From NCBI GenBank assembly GCA_028023455.1, contig JAQFVV010012978.1:248001-312000 (forward strand): DNA of 64,000 nt. Reading direction: 5' to 3'. How positions within the stretch are numbered: position 1 is the first letter of the stretch; each line of letters begins with the position of its first letter. Source of the stretch: Epiperipatus broadwayi (lineage: Eukaryota > Onychophora > Udeonychophora > Euonychophora > Peripatidae). Positions 27,401 through 36,712 of this stretch are shown piece by piece. The position numbers and the translations under genes were made by a program. The notes below the pieces were generated by a model, which saw nothing but the letters and a program-made list of their open reading frames with translations, searched no databases and had not been told where the DNA came from.

Positions 27401-30400
27401 TCCCAGGCATTATCATGAAGTCAAGATAAGTTTAATAATTTATCTTTTACGATATATGTTTGTAATGTATTTTCATTTACACAAATAAAAGTTTAGTTAA
27501 GATCTTATGACAAATATGGTTGTCAATTGTAATGCTTATCATCAATTGGTCAGCTTGTCATCTGAATGTATCAGCATAGTGGCTTACTAAAGTGCTCAAT
27601 AGATACATTTTTTACAAATATACACTTACTCTGGCCTACATTTATCTTAATATGCATAACATATATTTTGTACTCTTATATTTGTCACACAATATGACAA
27701 GATCATTCAATTCAATTCTCTTTCCAGTTGCATTCACAGTAGCAACACATAACCGAATATAAATAATTTTAATTATGATACTCTTATTCCTTATAAACAT
27801 AAATCTCTACCATTTATCAACCTCTCCTAAATCTTAATTCCATAGTATTTAGGGTATTGGTGTTTGGTGAGATCTTGGGTTGATGGAATAAAATTATTTA
27901 TTTTCTCAAACATCTTTCATATTATTACAACATGTAATTAAAATACTCAGGAATAAACTTTAAAATATTCACTATACCAATATAAAAAAAAAACAAAAAC
28001 ACTGTATAGATTACCATCCATGTTTTTTGTTTTCCTGGGAGGAATCCATTATATTATCTTATCGCAGCTTGTAGGTAGTCTGGGGTTCAAGATTTAAGTA
28101 GGCAATAGCTTTACTCTCAGCATTTTAGGACTTCAGGAAGAAAGAAACCATTGGAAAATGAACTTTCTCTACTCACATATCTATTATGACGATTCAATAT
28201 TCTGGTGAGAATAGCTTGTGCAATCTTTATGACTTTGTAGAAAATCAATTTTATAAATAAACTAGTTTTCTTTAGAAGATGAAGATCTAAGACTCCTGAC
28301 GCATGATGTATTTTCTTTTTATACCCCTCCCTGATTTTAATCAGCTGTGCACATCCAGTTGATAAATTTTAACTTTGACAAAATTTAAAGTTATTTTGTC
28401 CACAAAATCATCTTTTCCCCCCTTGGTGGCCATCTTTGATGACGGCAAAAGAATGCTGCGATTTTAACTTTAAGTATTGATAATTGTTTTGCAACAAAAA
28501 TTTATTTTATCTTAGTAAAATTCAAAGTAACTTTGTTTTCTCTTTATATCTTTTTAATTTCGTTGTTTAAGAATAAAATCAGATAGTATTTTAAAAGAAA
28601 AATTATTCTTTCTTTTTGGGAATTTAATACTTTAAAATTTCTAAATTGCCAATGCAAAACTTGTACCAAAACAAATACAGTACGCCATATATAACTAACT
28701 ATACAAGCAGACTAATTTGGGTTAAAAAGTTTAGGCTGATATGAATTTCAAATTTGTAGCCTTGATAAATAAAACGAAGTTAAAAATGGTTGGTAGATGC
28801 ATGTCTGACCTTCTTCAAATTTTGAATCCTACACTATATTGATAAATGCAAAAATCAGTAACTACTCTGAGAATTTAAATAAGATAAGGATTTTACACAT
28901 ATTGTATTCACTGATTACTTCAACTTATATTAGATGACAGCAGTGTGGAAAGTTTCTCTTGTTTTCTATATCATGGTTGTCAAAAAAATTACACGAACAG
29001 TTGCTAATCTCCCTCTCCCCCATTCCCTTCAAAAAAAAAAAAATCGATGACAGTTCTTTCTTCTTCTTTCATTACTGTTCTAGAAGTTTAGTAATTATAC
29101 TTAAATCTTTTTTTAAAAGTCAGCTATAGTAAGACTTTTTACTTTTCTTACTTTTTTAGAAAAAAAAAACAAAAATTCAAATCAAAAATGAAATCATAAC
29201 ATCAATTAGGATTATTTAACAACATATAGGTCAACTCGGTTTCTATTTAAACAAATTTGCAATACACAGTTTGATGTTAAAGTGTGAATATAAATTTTAA
29301 CTGTGCTTTATAGTGACTTAATGTTAATTAATAAGGCAGAGTTAATTGAATTGCTTTTTTTGAACAGTTATTTTCATATGCGTATATACAATAATTTATT
29401 TATTGCATAGTGCTTTTTTTTTTTTAGTAAAATTAAAAAATGCTAGAAACTGAATTTTAGAGAGCTTGATTAATGGTATTATATATATATAATTCAACAT
29501 TGACTGTTGACTGAGTATCTAGTCACACTTTGCTAAAGTGTAAAAGAATGAAAAACCCGAAAACTCTCACCACTTGGCAAACTTAGTGAACAATAGCATC
29601 CCCTTCAATAGCACTTTATGAGAAGTTGCCAAAGAAGCCTTTACACTATTGAAGGATATTATAAAGGCTGATTTAATTTTTTACTTTATCTGTGTATATA
29701 CATATGGTTTAATAATTAAAATTTTTATTTAAAACAAACATGCTTTTTTCCACAAATAAGAATGACAAAAAAAATAAACAAACTTTAAAAACAAACAATC
29801 TCAGCAAAAGAAATTTAAAATGCTGTAAACTATTTTTACCTAAGAGGACTTAATTCTGGCATCCCTGGGTCAGCTCCCTTCCGAAAGCCTACAGAAAAAA
29901 ATAAATGTAATGAAATTATGATTATGTAGTAAATAGCATTTAAACTTACAAATAAATTCTTATACACTCTCCTTATACAATATAATGGCTAATTCCTAGT
30001 TAAAAAAATAATAAATGACAAGAACCTAAATACTAAATTCTTTAATTTCAGAGAAGCCTATTTTTCAGCTTATATGCTTCTTCAATGTCATCATCCACAA
30101 TTTGTTTTAAAAGCATTAAAGATATCATATGAAATTTATCCAATATGATCAAGTGCACACACTAATATATTTGTGTACAAATAAGTTTAACTATTTCCAT
30201 TCTTTGTAATTATAAAACAAAATAAAATAAATGGTTTTATAGCTGAGAAGTTTATAAACTCAAGAATTGAAATGACATCTGGAGCTATGAATGCACGTTG
30301 AACTCCAGTCTGATGCAAAAAACCTATTAGATGTACATATAAACAAATGGCTTCTAAGTTGCACTTCAAGCAATAAAGTTTCATCTATTAGCCCAAACAT

Positions 30401-33400
30401 TGCATAATCTTATCCAAAATATCAAATTCCAATACTCTATTTACTTTTTAAGTGCTTATGTTTTAACAAACACGTATTTATAGCAAGCATATTTAATTAA
30501 GTACACAGATTACAAATTATTTCTTTTACTCTATATCAAAAGGTATTAGTTAATAAAACAGAAATATATATCTACAACAGTTTTTTAAAAGCACATTTAG
30601 ACATTTTCCTAATATACAAAACATATAGAAATATATAAAAATAAAATTCTAAAAATGTGAGATTGTTATGCAGTATACTGATTTAAAAAAAATAGATATC
30701 AGCACGTGTCAAATAAAGTTACAATATATTAGAATCTTATTAAATTTAAGATCTATATCACAAATTAATAATTTCCAATCTAATAAAAAAATGATTGAGG
30801 CTGCAGAAAGGAGTTTGCTGTTAACTGAAAAGAGAACTTTTGGTTAATCTTGGAAGAATTTAAATTAATCAAGCAGGGCAAATTGATATCCATTCCGTAT
30901 ATTCTTGTCATTGCAGCTATTATTACTATGTGATTATTCATATAGTATAAGAACATGGATGGGCTGCTCACCAAAATGCATTATCCAGCACGGTGAGTTT
31001 ATTGGCTTTTATCTCTGAGAACTCTTAATTGAAATATCAGTTGAGTTTTTTTGAAGGCAAAATGAATTTTTTTTCTCTAATAAATATTTACAATGATGAT
31101 AGACAAAAATAAATCATAGTTATTATTCCCAGGAGGCTGTAAAGTCACCAGGCAAGGACTCAGGTGCTATTTCATGACAATCTTTTATTTAGGTACTTAC
31201 AACTGCAGATCACCTTCAAGTAAAAAAAAATTGCAAGAATTGGAAGAACTGCCTCATATTAAAAGGTATTATTGGACTTCATGAAGTTAGAAGAAAAGAT
31301 GAACAGACAATTGATTTAAAAAGTGAACATATATTGTATTACAAAGGCACAAACATTGAAAGTACAAGTGGAGTAGGATTCATTATAAATAAAAGTAGAA
31401 CAATCTTGTGGAGATTGATGGTGCATCAGACAGTGGCAAGATCAGTTATTCAACTTAATAACAGATACCAAATGCAGATAATTCAGGTTTATGCCCCAAT
31501 AAGTATTCACAGTGATAAAGAAGTAGAGGATTTTTATATGGATATACAAAAGAATTTCGATCAGATCAAACAAAATCTTAAATATTGTCATAGGAAACAT
31601 TAATGCTATGTGAATAATTGAAAGATGAAAGTGCTGTAAATAAATTTGGTTATAGTGATAGAAATGAGAGAGAATATAGACTTGTGGAGTTTGCAGAAAA
31701 AGAAAAACATATTATGAATTCTTTTTTTGAGATAAATGTTAAATGGAATTGGACAGGCAAGCATCCAAATAAAAACAGAAAAATTGGATTATATTTTGAC
31801 TAACAGAAAAATGTATTTCAAGATTATAATGTTCATAATAAATTCAACACAGAAAGTGATATCATCAACATGTTAATACACAACTAGAGAGACAAAAATT
31901 ATTAAGAAAAACAATATTCACAGTTAATATTCCTAAAATGCGCTAACATGCACAAGCACACAAAGCTAAAAACAAATAAAGAAAAGTATATATTATTTTT
32001 ATTTTAATATATATATTTAATCAAATGGCTAAGCGCTTTCAAGGGTCAAAGCCCTCATATTCATAGCCGTTTTGTAAAAATATAAGAAATTGATTAGAAG
32101 CGATGTAAATTTATGCAAATGAAATGATTACGCATTCCATTTCTTTGGATATTTTGTAGCAAGTCTTTTCTATTTATGGCGTCGCCATCTCTAGAGATAA
32201 AGTAAGCCTCTTTTATCTTCCTTTTAAGATCGTGTTGCTCTCTGCAAACCACTACTGGATTTCCAGGTTGGCAATCGTGACCAGCTGAAGTGCAGTGCTG
32301 TGCAAAAACTGAACTATAAGCAGTGTCCACAAGTGCTTTATTGTAGGAGTGTGTTGCGATAGCCCAATGAATTTAAATTAGAACTTACAAATCGTTTTCA
32401 AATATTTTTCAGATTTCGAACAAGATTCAGATTTGAACAAAATCAACAGGAAGATAACAGATACACTTTTAAAAATAGCAATAAATATAGCTAGTACAAA
32501 GAAGCAGCAAAATCGCCAGTAAAATTTCAAGTGAGGCAAGGGAATTTATGAAAAAAAAAGCAATATGAAAAAATATAAAAATGATGCATTAAGAACAATT
32601 GAATATCTACAATTTTGTAAAGTGGTGAGAAAAAGAGTTGTTAATGATATAAGAAAGTAAAATTGTTAACTAATAAGGAAAGCTATTGAAGAGAAAAAAG
32701 TCTCAAGAGTGTAAAACAATATCTTTGTATTGGTAGGAAACTTATTTCTGCAATAAGACAAAAAAGCCAAAACTATTACTAAAAAGAAAAATGACATCAA
32801 GAAATCTGTAAAAGAGTTTTATTAATAATTATATATCAATAAAGAAAGAACAAGGAAAAGTATCTCCTACAACTATTATATCTTCTGAAATGCCCAAGAT
32901 TTTAAATGAAAAAATGAGAACAGGCAATTAAATGTATGTAGAAGGGAAAAGTTCCAGATAATGATGGAATCATAATCAATATTTTAAGAAGCAGCTGACA
33001 AAATAAAACAATTTTTGGCAAAGTTATATAACAAATATCTAAATGATAAAAATATACCAGTGATTAGAAGAATACAGTATTAATATTTAAAAAGGATGGT
33101 AAAGATATTAAAAATTATAGGCCTATGCAGTCTTTAATAAGTTCTAGGCAAAATTTTTATCAAGATAATTACAACTTGTTTACAATGAACTTTGGATTTT
33201 AACTAACCAAAAAAAAAAAAACCAACAAACAAACTGGATTTAAATCATATCCAAGCATCGAGAGAATTTATAGAAAGGACAAATAAATATGAGTTGCCAG
33301 TATGCTTTAGATTTGTAGATTATGAAGGAGCATTTGATTCTAATAAGCATTTTTTCAGTGATTAAAACATTGGATCATTCAAGGCATAGACCCAAGACAT

Positions 33401-36400
33401 TGTCATATTCTGAAGAATATTTATAAAAATGCAAGTGACAATTAGATGACATAATGATACTAAAAAGATTAACACTGAGATGTGATGTACAGTGGCTTCT
33501 CCTTATACAGAGTCAAGAATCTATCAGCCACTATGCCCAAAGAAATGTTAGCTACTTTAACTTCCCTTTCCATTTCCCACCCATCTCATTTCCACAATAT
33601 AATCTTTAACAACTCCATGGCCTTTATATCTAAATCCCCCTTATCTTTTCCAAAACCAAGCATAAAAACCAATAACCCACTTTCTGTATAATCACTTTGT
33701 TTATATTTATTCATCCACAACTTCTTTATTTATATCCTTTCTACTTTCAGTAATTTACATTCAATTAATAAATACCTAATATTTTCTATGCCTTCCTTAT
33801 TATACAACTTGCAGACTAAATCACTCACATTTTTCCATTTATGTACATATTCCCTTGTTGCTAAAGATCCTGCTTGAGCCTTAAATAGTAAACTACTTTG
33901 GGAAGAATGTATGACAGAGTGGCTCCATAACTCCAAAACGTTTTATATCAGTTTTGTAATAAGTATTTTGTAGATTAAAATGGGAAGCTAAGAGAATAAA
34001 AGTAAATGAAGATTATTTAGGTCAACTAGATTTTGCAGATGATGTAGTTGTTTTTGCAAATAATGTTTTAGAGCTTCAGAAAATGTTACAAGAGTTATCA
34101 GATAAAAATAAAAAATAGGACTAAAGGTAAATGTTAAAAAGACTAAAGTAATGTTCAATGGATTTTCTAAAAAGATGAAAATAAAAGATTGATAATGATG
34201 AGTTAGAAGTTAATAACTATAAATACCTTGGTCAGATTATTACTATAGATGGAAACAAAGAAAAAAATTAATAAACTTGATTGGATTGTTTTTGATAGAA
34301 ATAATTTTAATAGGAAATATGCCATGTGTTTGAAAAAAAAAGTTTTAATATATGTGATTTACAAGTTCTTACTTATGGATCTAAGACTTGGTCACTTAAC
34401 AGAAGAGCAATACAGACTTCAGACCACTCAAAGTAGCATGGAGAGGTGATTGTTATCCTTATATATAAAGGATTTAAAGAATTCATTAAATATTATCATT
34501 TATTTCTAAACATCAAAATGCTGGATAAGTGTGTTGACAGTATAATCAACGATGAACTCTCATTGACAATGATGAAATGCTATAGTTTAGTCATAATAAT
34601 CTACTGTTTAATTATCCAACAAGCCTCCAGGCAAAAAGTTGCCATGTACTTTCATTAAATAAATGCTTTTTAAAATAATAAAAATTAAAAAAAAAAAAAG
34701 CGAATAAAAATATAATTATTGTTCTAGGAAGAAAACAAACAAACAAAAACTATTAACAATATATAAAGAAGTATAGAGGATTTGAACTCAGATTTTCAAG
34801 CACCCTTCAACCATCTACACTATCTCATACAACTGATACACATGACCACACACATGTAGAAAAGATTAATAATCACCAATATAGTATTTCGTGCTAAACC
34901 AGCACTCATCAGTTGGTCCAGACTATCATCTCTCACACAATATATAAAGAAGTATCATTTATTAATTTATTGCTCTTTCAAACCTAAGATGTTAAAATAC
35001 TGATATAATTCCAAACAATTCTCAAAAATATTCTTCTCACAATATGTGCCATTTCAAATGATGTTAGTAGATTATTACTGTATAATTCTGTAAGATTTGA
35101 AATACAGGAATTCATATACCTGGAACTTAATTGTAAATATAGGGGATTTGAACTCAGATTTTCAAGCAACCTTCAACCATCCACACTATCTCTTACAACT
35201 GATACACATGACCACACACATGTAGAAAAGATAAATAATCACCAATTACTATATAGCTCTGTGAAGATTTTTTCTCCTTTCCTTCATAATGCTAAAATAA
35301 TTTTCCTCTCAGTGCAAAGATGACATTTTATATCTCTGAAACTTTGCCTTCATCTAGTTTTTCCTTGGCATTTAATTTACAGAATTCAACATTTTCATTC
35401 CTTATAAATGTCTATTTTGTAAATATTTTAATATTGCTCCCTAGGATTATAAGGGTAGTACTGCTCCTGAAAAAAAAAAAAAACTTACTGGGCTATCTAC
35501 AATCTACAAAAAAGGAGACAGAATTATTTTTTTTCCATTTAATATTTTATAATTAAAGTTCCAGAAGAATCTTACTTCTTCTTAATGTATTTTTCTTTCC
35601 TGCTTAAATTACTGCTAATGTATTTTTCTTTCCTGCTTAAATTACTGCTATCTTTTTTTTTTTTTTATCTTCAAATTTTCGTCTGATTTTATTGACTTCC
35701 CCCCAAAAAATTGTTAATTAAAACATTTTCGATCTGAAATATTTTATGCTTATATAAACTTATCTACTTCTCCCACTTCATTATTCCTTTACAAATTATA
35801 ATCGCTATATCACTTTTCAAGGGGTGACCCCGCTCCCCCTAATAGAAGTTATTTCGTTAATATAAATATTAGATCAACATACTCTTCATTTTTTGTTGCA
35901 AAGACCTAAACAAAAAAAATTCTTTTTTTTCTTTTTCGATCTCTTCCTCATTACGTCTTTCTTAATCTACACACAATTTATTCGGTTTTTTTTCAACATT
36001 GCTCTCCTATATCCACATATAAATGCCCAAATTTATAACCAATTTTGCGATTCTTGACCATTAATTCATTTTCTTACTTTCAATAAACGCTGAAGATTAC
36101 ATTACACTTGATAGGAAATTAAAACAAGCCAAGCAAGAAAGTTATCATTACCAAAAAATAGCAGCAATGAATGAATTATTCAAATTTTTATGTACAAAAA
36201 TGCGAAAAACTTGAGGTAAAATATAAAAGGATTTAATAGTAGTTGTAAGGAAAAAATTAAAGATTTAGCAAAAGAACATCAAGGCTTACAATGAAATTAA
36301 GAAAACATAAATCACTAAAAAGATTGACAATCACGAGTCAGAAAATTTTCAATAAAATATATATTTTTAATTTCTTACCTAAATAAACTACGGTGGGAAT

Positions 36401-36481
36401 AAAACTGTAATGAAAAACTGTTTTTACTAAAGTAAATAACAACGAAACCCTCTGTTTCATCTCGGGACTCATATGAACCAT
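18496..36481 (-). CDS. TOMM7: TOMM7, Tom7 subunit of the mitochondrial outer-membrane import translocase (complete, 3 exons)
   Basis: Three minus-strand exons splice cleanly: 36481-36379 (ATG, 34 codons plus 1 nt), 29888-29840 (49 nt) and 18511-18496 (16 nt including TAA). Donors are GTAAG and GTAAA; acceptors are CTGTAG and TTTTAG. The product is 55 residues, as I recall for human TOM7. It has a basic N-terminal stretch, one membrane segment around residues 20-36 (containing FIPTVVYLG), and the family hallmark RKGADPGMPELSPLSLLWQ at the C-terminus. Tom7 is a small single-span subunit of the TOM complex that tunes its assembly and, in mammals, PINK1 retention; this is family knowledge. The first ATG has a favourable context (AAAATGG) and a second Met lies at residue 4. 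Introns are 6490 and 11328 bp and full of transposons, so about 18 kb encodes 168 nt. The gene is head to head with WDR75. Identity is near certain; expression is not shown. Confidence 0.96.
19030..19136. repeat. Short inverted repeat, about 105 bp
   Basis: TTCAAATTTGCATATGTTTG near 19032 pairs with CAAATGTATGCAAATTTGAA near 19117. It lies in TOMM7 intron 2 and is MITE-like in form; superfamily unknown. Confidence 0.55.
19190..20720 (+). pseudogene. Degraded LINE reverse transcriptase, Jockey/I-like family
   Basis: Plus-strand frames around 19320-20480 show an eroded palm segment (CEIGFKQEWPLLFLLF in place of the usual GVKQGCPLSPLLF), then ELKDEIKK. Next come TKILLINKKGKVEGQEI and an eroded RYLD, then KETARHTLGDNLWIANATIQ. 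At the end is a Cys/His-type tail region (about 20340-20480). Stops occur every few dozen codons and the YADD motif is not legible. The order fits a LINE with a C-terminal Cys/His motif; the clade is a guess. It lies in TOMM7 intron 2 in antisense orientation. Confidence 0.55.
21175..21398. mobile_element. TIR-bounded short repeat carrying a tRNA-like B box
   Basis: The ends are inverted copies: ATTTGAAATACAGGCATTC at 21175 and its complement ending at 21398, each followed by ACTTAATTGTAAATATAGG-type sequence. The centre, read on the minus strand, is TGTGTGGTCATGTGTATCAG...GGGTGCTTGAAGGTCTGAGTTCAAATC. The latter resembles a pol III B box (GTTCAAATC). Related cores occur at 21640, 34765 and 35095. 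It could be a MITE or a SINE captured between inverted repeats. Confidence 0.6.
21640..21800 (+). repeat. SINE-like repeat core (same family, plus strand)
   Basis: Contains GGACCAACTGATGAGTGCTG, TGTGTGGTCATGTGTATCAG, and the tRNA-like end GGGTGCTTGAAAGTCTGAGTTTAAATCCCC. It is the reverse complement of the core at 34765-34935. The terminal inverted repeat of the 21175 copy is present only at the 3' side. Confidence 0.6.
22379..24660. other. CpG-richer unclassified block, possible LTR-type element
   Basis: CpG dinucleotides are much more frequent here than around it (for example 22388-22425, 23880-24230 and 24580-24600). It starts TGTAACGATCCGG, a form common at Ty3/gypsy LTR ends. A 102-codon plus-strand ORF (23192-23500) has no family I recognise. 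Two related stretches, TGAAGGGATTGAACGTGCGTC near 23996 and GTGAAGGATTGAATTTACAT near 24122, suggest an internal repeat. No matching second LTR or pol motif was found, so this is only a candidate. Confidence 0.35.
24704..24960 (-). other. Unidentified coding-like fragment
   Basis: One minus-strand frame reads NNAGLHMDNSSRVLATNARY, then FGTKRLAANDRITEVQERGDLF, a TGA, then SGLKLVDNLDAQTQNSRMRW. Apart from that stop it stays open for over 75 codons and has a balanced amino-acid composition unusual for this AT-rich DNA. An overlapping frame is open for 60 codons (24886-24704). I do not recognise it; it may be a gag or host-gene fragment linked to the preceding block. Confidence 0.3.
24961..29839. 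other. Rest of TOMM7 intron 2; no gene seen
   Basis: AT-rich intronic DNA. A short GC-richer island at about 25490-25700 has no ORF or repeat I can name. The region ends at the TOMM7 exon 2 donor at 29839. Confidence 0.5.
31940..32363 (-). pseudogene. Penelope-like element, 3' end with GIY-YIG-region remnant
   Basis: The minus strand is open from 32362 to the stop at 32094. It reads YNKALVDTAYSSVFAQHCTS, AGHDCQPGNPVVVCREQHDL, KRKIKEAYFISRDGDAINRK. The spacing of H...GH, the N/E region and (K/R)RKIKEAxxI...NR is that of the C-terminal endonuclease region of Penelope-like elements. The stretch after the stop, with GAGGGCTTTGACCCTTGAAAGC on the minus strand, resembles the GGGCTTTGCCCGAAA-type sequence I recall near PLE 3' ends. 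The flanking RTE sequence resumes directly (compare 47745-47790), so this inserted into the LINE. Confidence 0.7.
33484..33950 (-). pseudogene. LINE reverse transcriptase C-terminal fragment nested in the RTE copy
   Basis: The minus strand, open 33936-33730, reads MELWSHSVIHSSQSSLLFKA, GSLATREYVHKW, then CKLYNKEGIENIRYLLIECK and ERI. It continues with LLVFMLGFGKDKGDLDIKAM below. This is the C-terminal Cys/His tail typical of Jockey/I-type LINEs (LATR, C..E...NIxHLLxEC, LLGxG...E). The RTE reading resumes at about 33951 (TTTGTAGATTAAAATGGG, compare 49948-49960). The fragment is 5'-truncated and no poly(A) is preserved. Confidence 0.6.
34765..34935 (-). repeat. SINE-like repeat core, minus strand
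   Basis: GGATTTGAACTCAGATTTTCAAGCACCC, TGATACACATGACCACACAC and CAGCACTCATCAGTTGGTCC are reverse complements of the 21640-21790 core in the same order. Confidence 0.65.
35095..35250 (-). repeat. SINE-like repeat with one terminal arm, minus strand
   Basis: It starts ATTTGAAATACAGGAATTC, then ACCTGGAACTTAATTGTAAATATAGGGGATTTGAACTCAG, as in the 21175 element. It then has the same core to about 35250, where it is truncated before the second arm. Confidence 0.65.
35583..35648 (+). repeat. Perfect 33-bp tandem duplication
   Basis: The unit beginning TAATGTATTTTTCTTTCCTG and ending AAATTACTGC is present twice without a mismatch, so it is recent. Confidence 0.9.
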
Positions 36482-36712
36482 TTTAAAATAGAAATCTGCA
36501 AAGGTAACAATCTATAATAACGACATTAAAATTTCCGGCTGACAAAATGTTCGTATAATTAATATGTAATCTTATATTTAATTGGACACGGATTTTACAA
36601 ATAGAAATTTCAACCAATAGTAGTTTGTTTTATAAGAAAAAGAAAAATGGCATCTTCCACATGGCTTTAAATACTCTTCGACTTTGTAAAAACTAGTGTG
36701 GAAAAATAAATC
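36482..36712. promoter_or_regulatory. Shared divergent promoter region of TOMM7 and WDR75
   Basis: Only 231 bp separate the two start codons, so both 5' UTRs and core promoters must fit here unless an upstream noncoding exon exists. A CCAAT box lies at 36614-36618 (plus orientation), and an AAAATGGC stretch at about 36644-36651 resembles a YY1-type element. No clear TATA box is placed sensibly for either gene, fitting a housekeeping bidirectional promoter. The functional role is inferred from spacing. Confidence 0.7.

Larger units (their letters stand above)
30790..34447 (+). mobile_element. RTE-like LINE with legible endonuclease and RT, twice interrupted
   Basis: The 5' region at 30790-31200 matches 46715-46320 (reverse). 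From about 31220 the plus strand encodes a decayed APE endonuclease (IIGLHEVRRKDEQ, YYKGTNIESTSGVGFIINKS, VQVYAPISIHSDKEVEDFYM; the GDFNA motif is eroded). Then come the linker and the RT with FADDVVVFANN intact near 34033-34065, and at the end LRLGHLTEEQYRLQ. It stops near 34447, about 290 nt before the family's 3' end. It is interrupted by a Penelope fragment at 31940-32363 and a second LINE fragment at 33484-33950. APE plus RT without an upstream ORF and this motif order indicate the RTE group. It lies antisense in TOMM7 intron 1. Confidence 0.8.
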
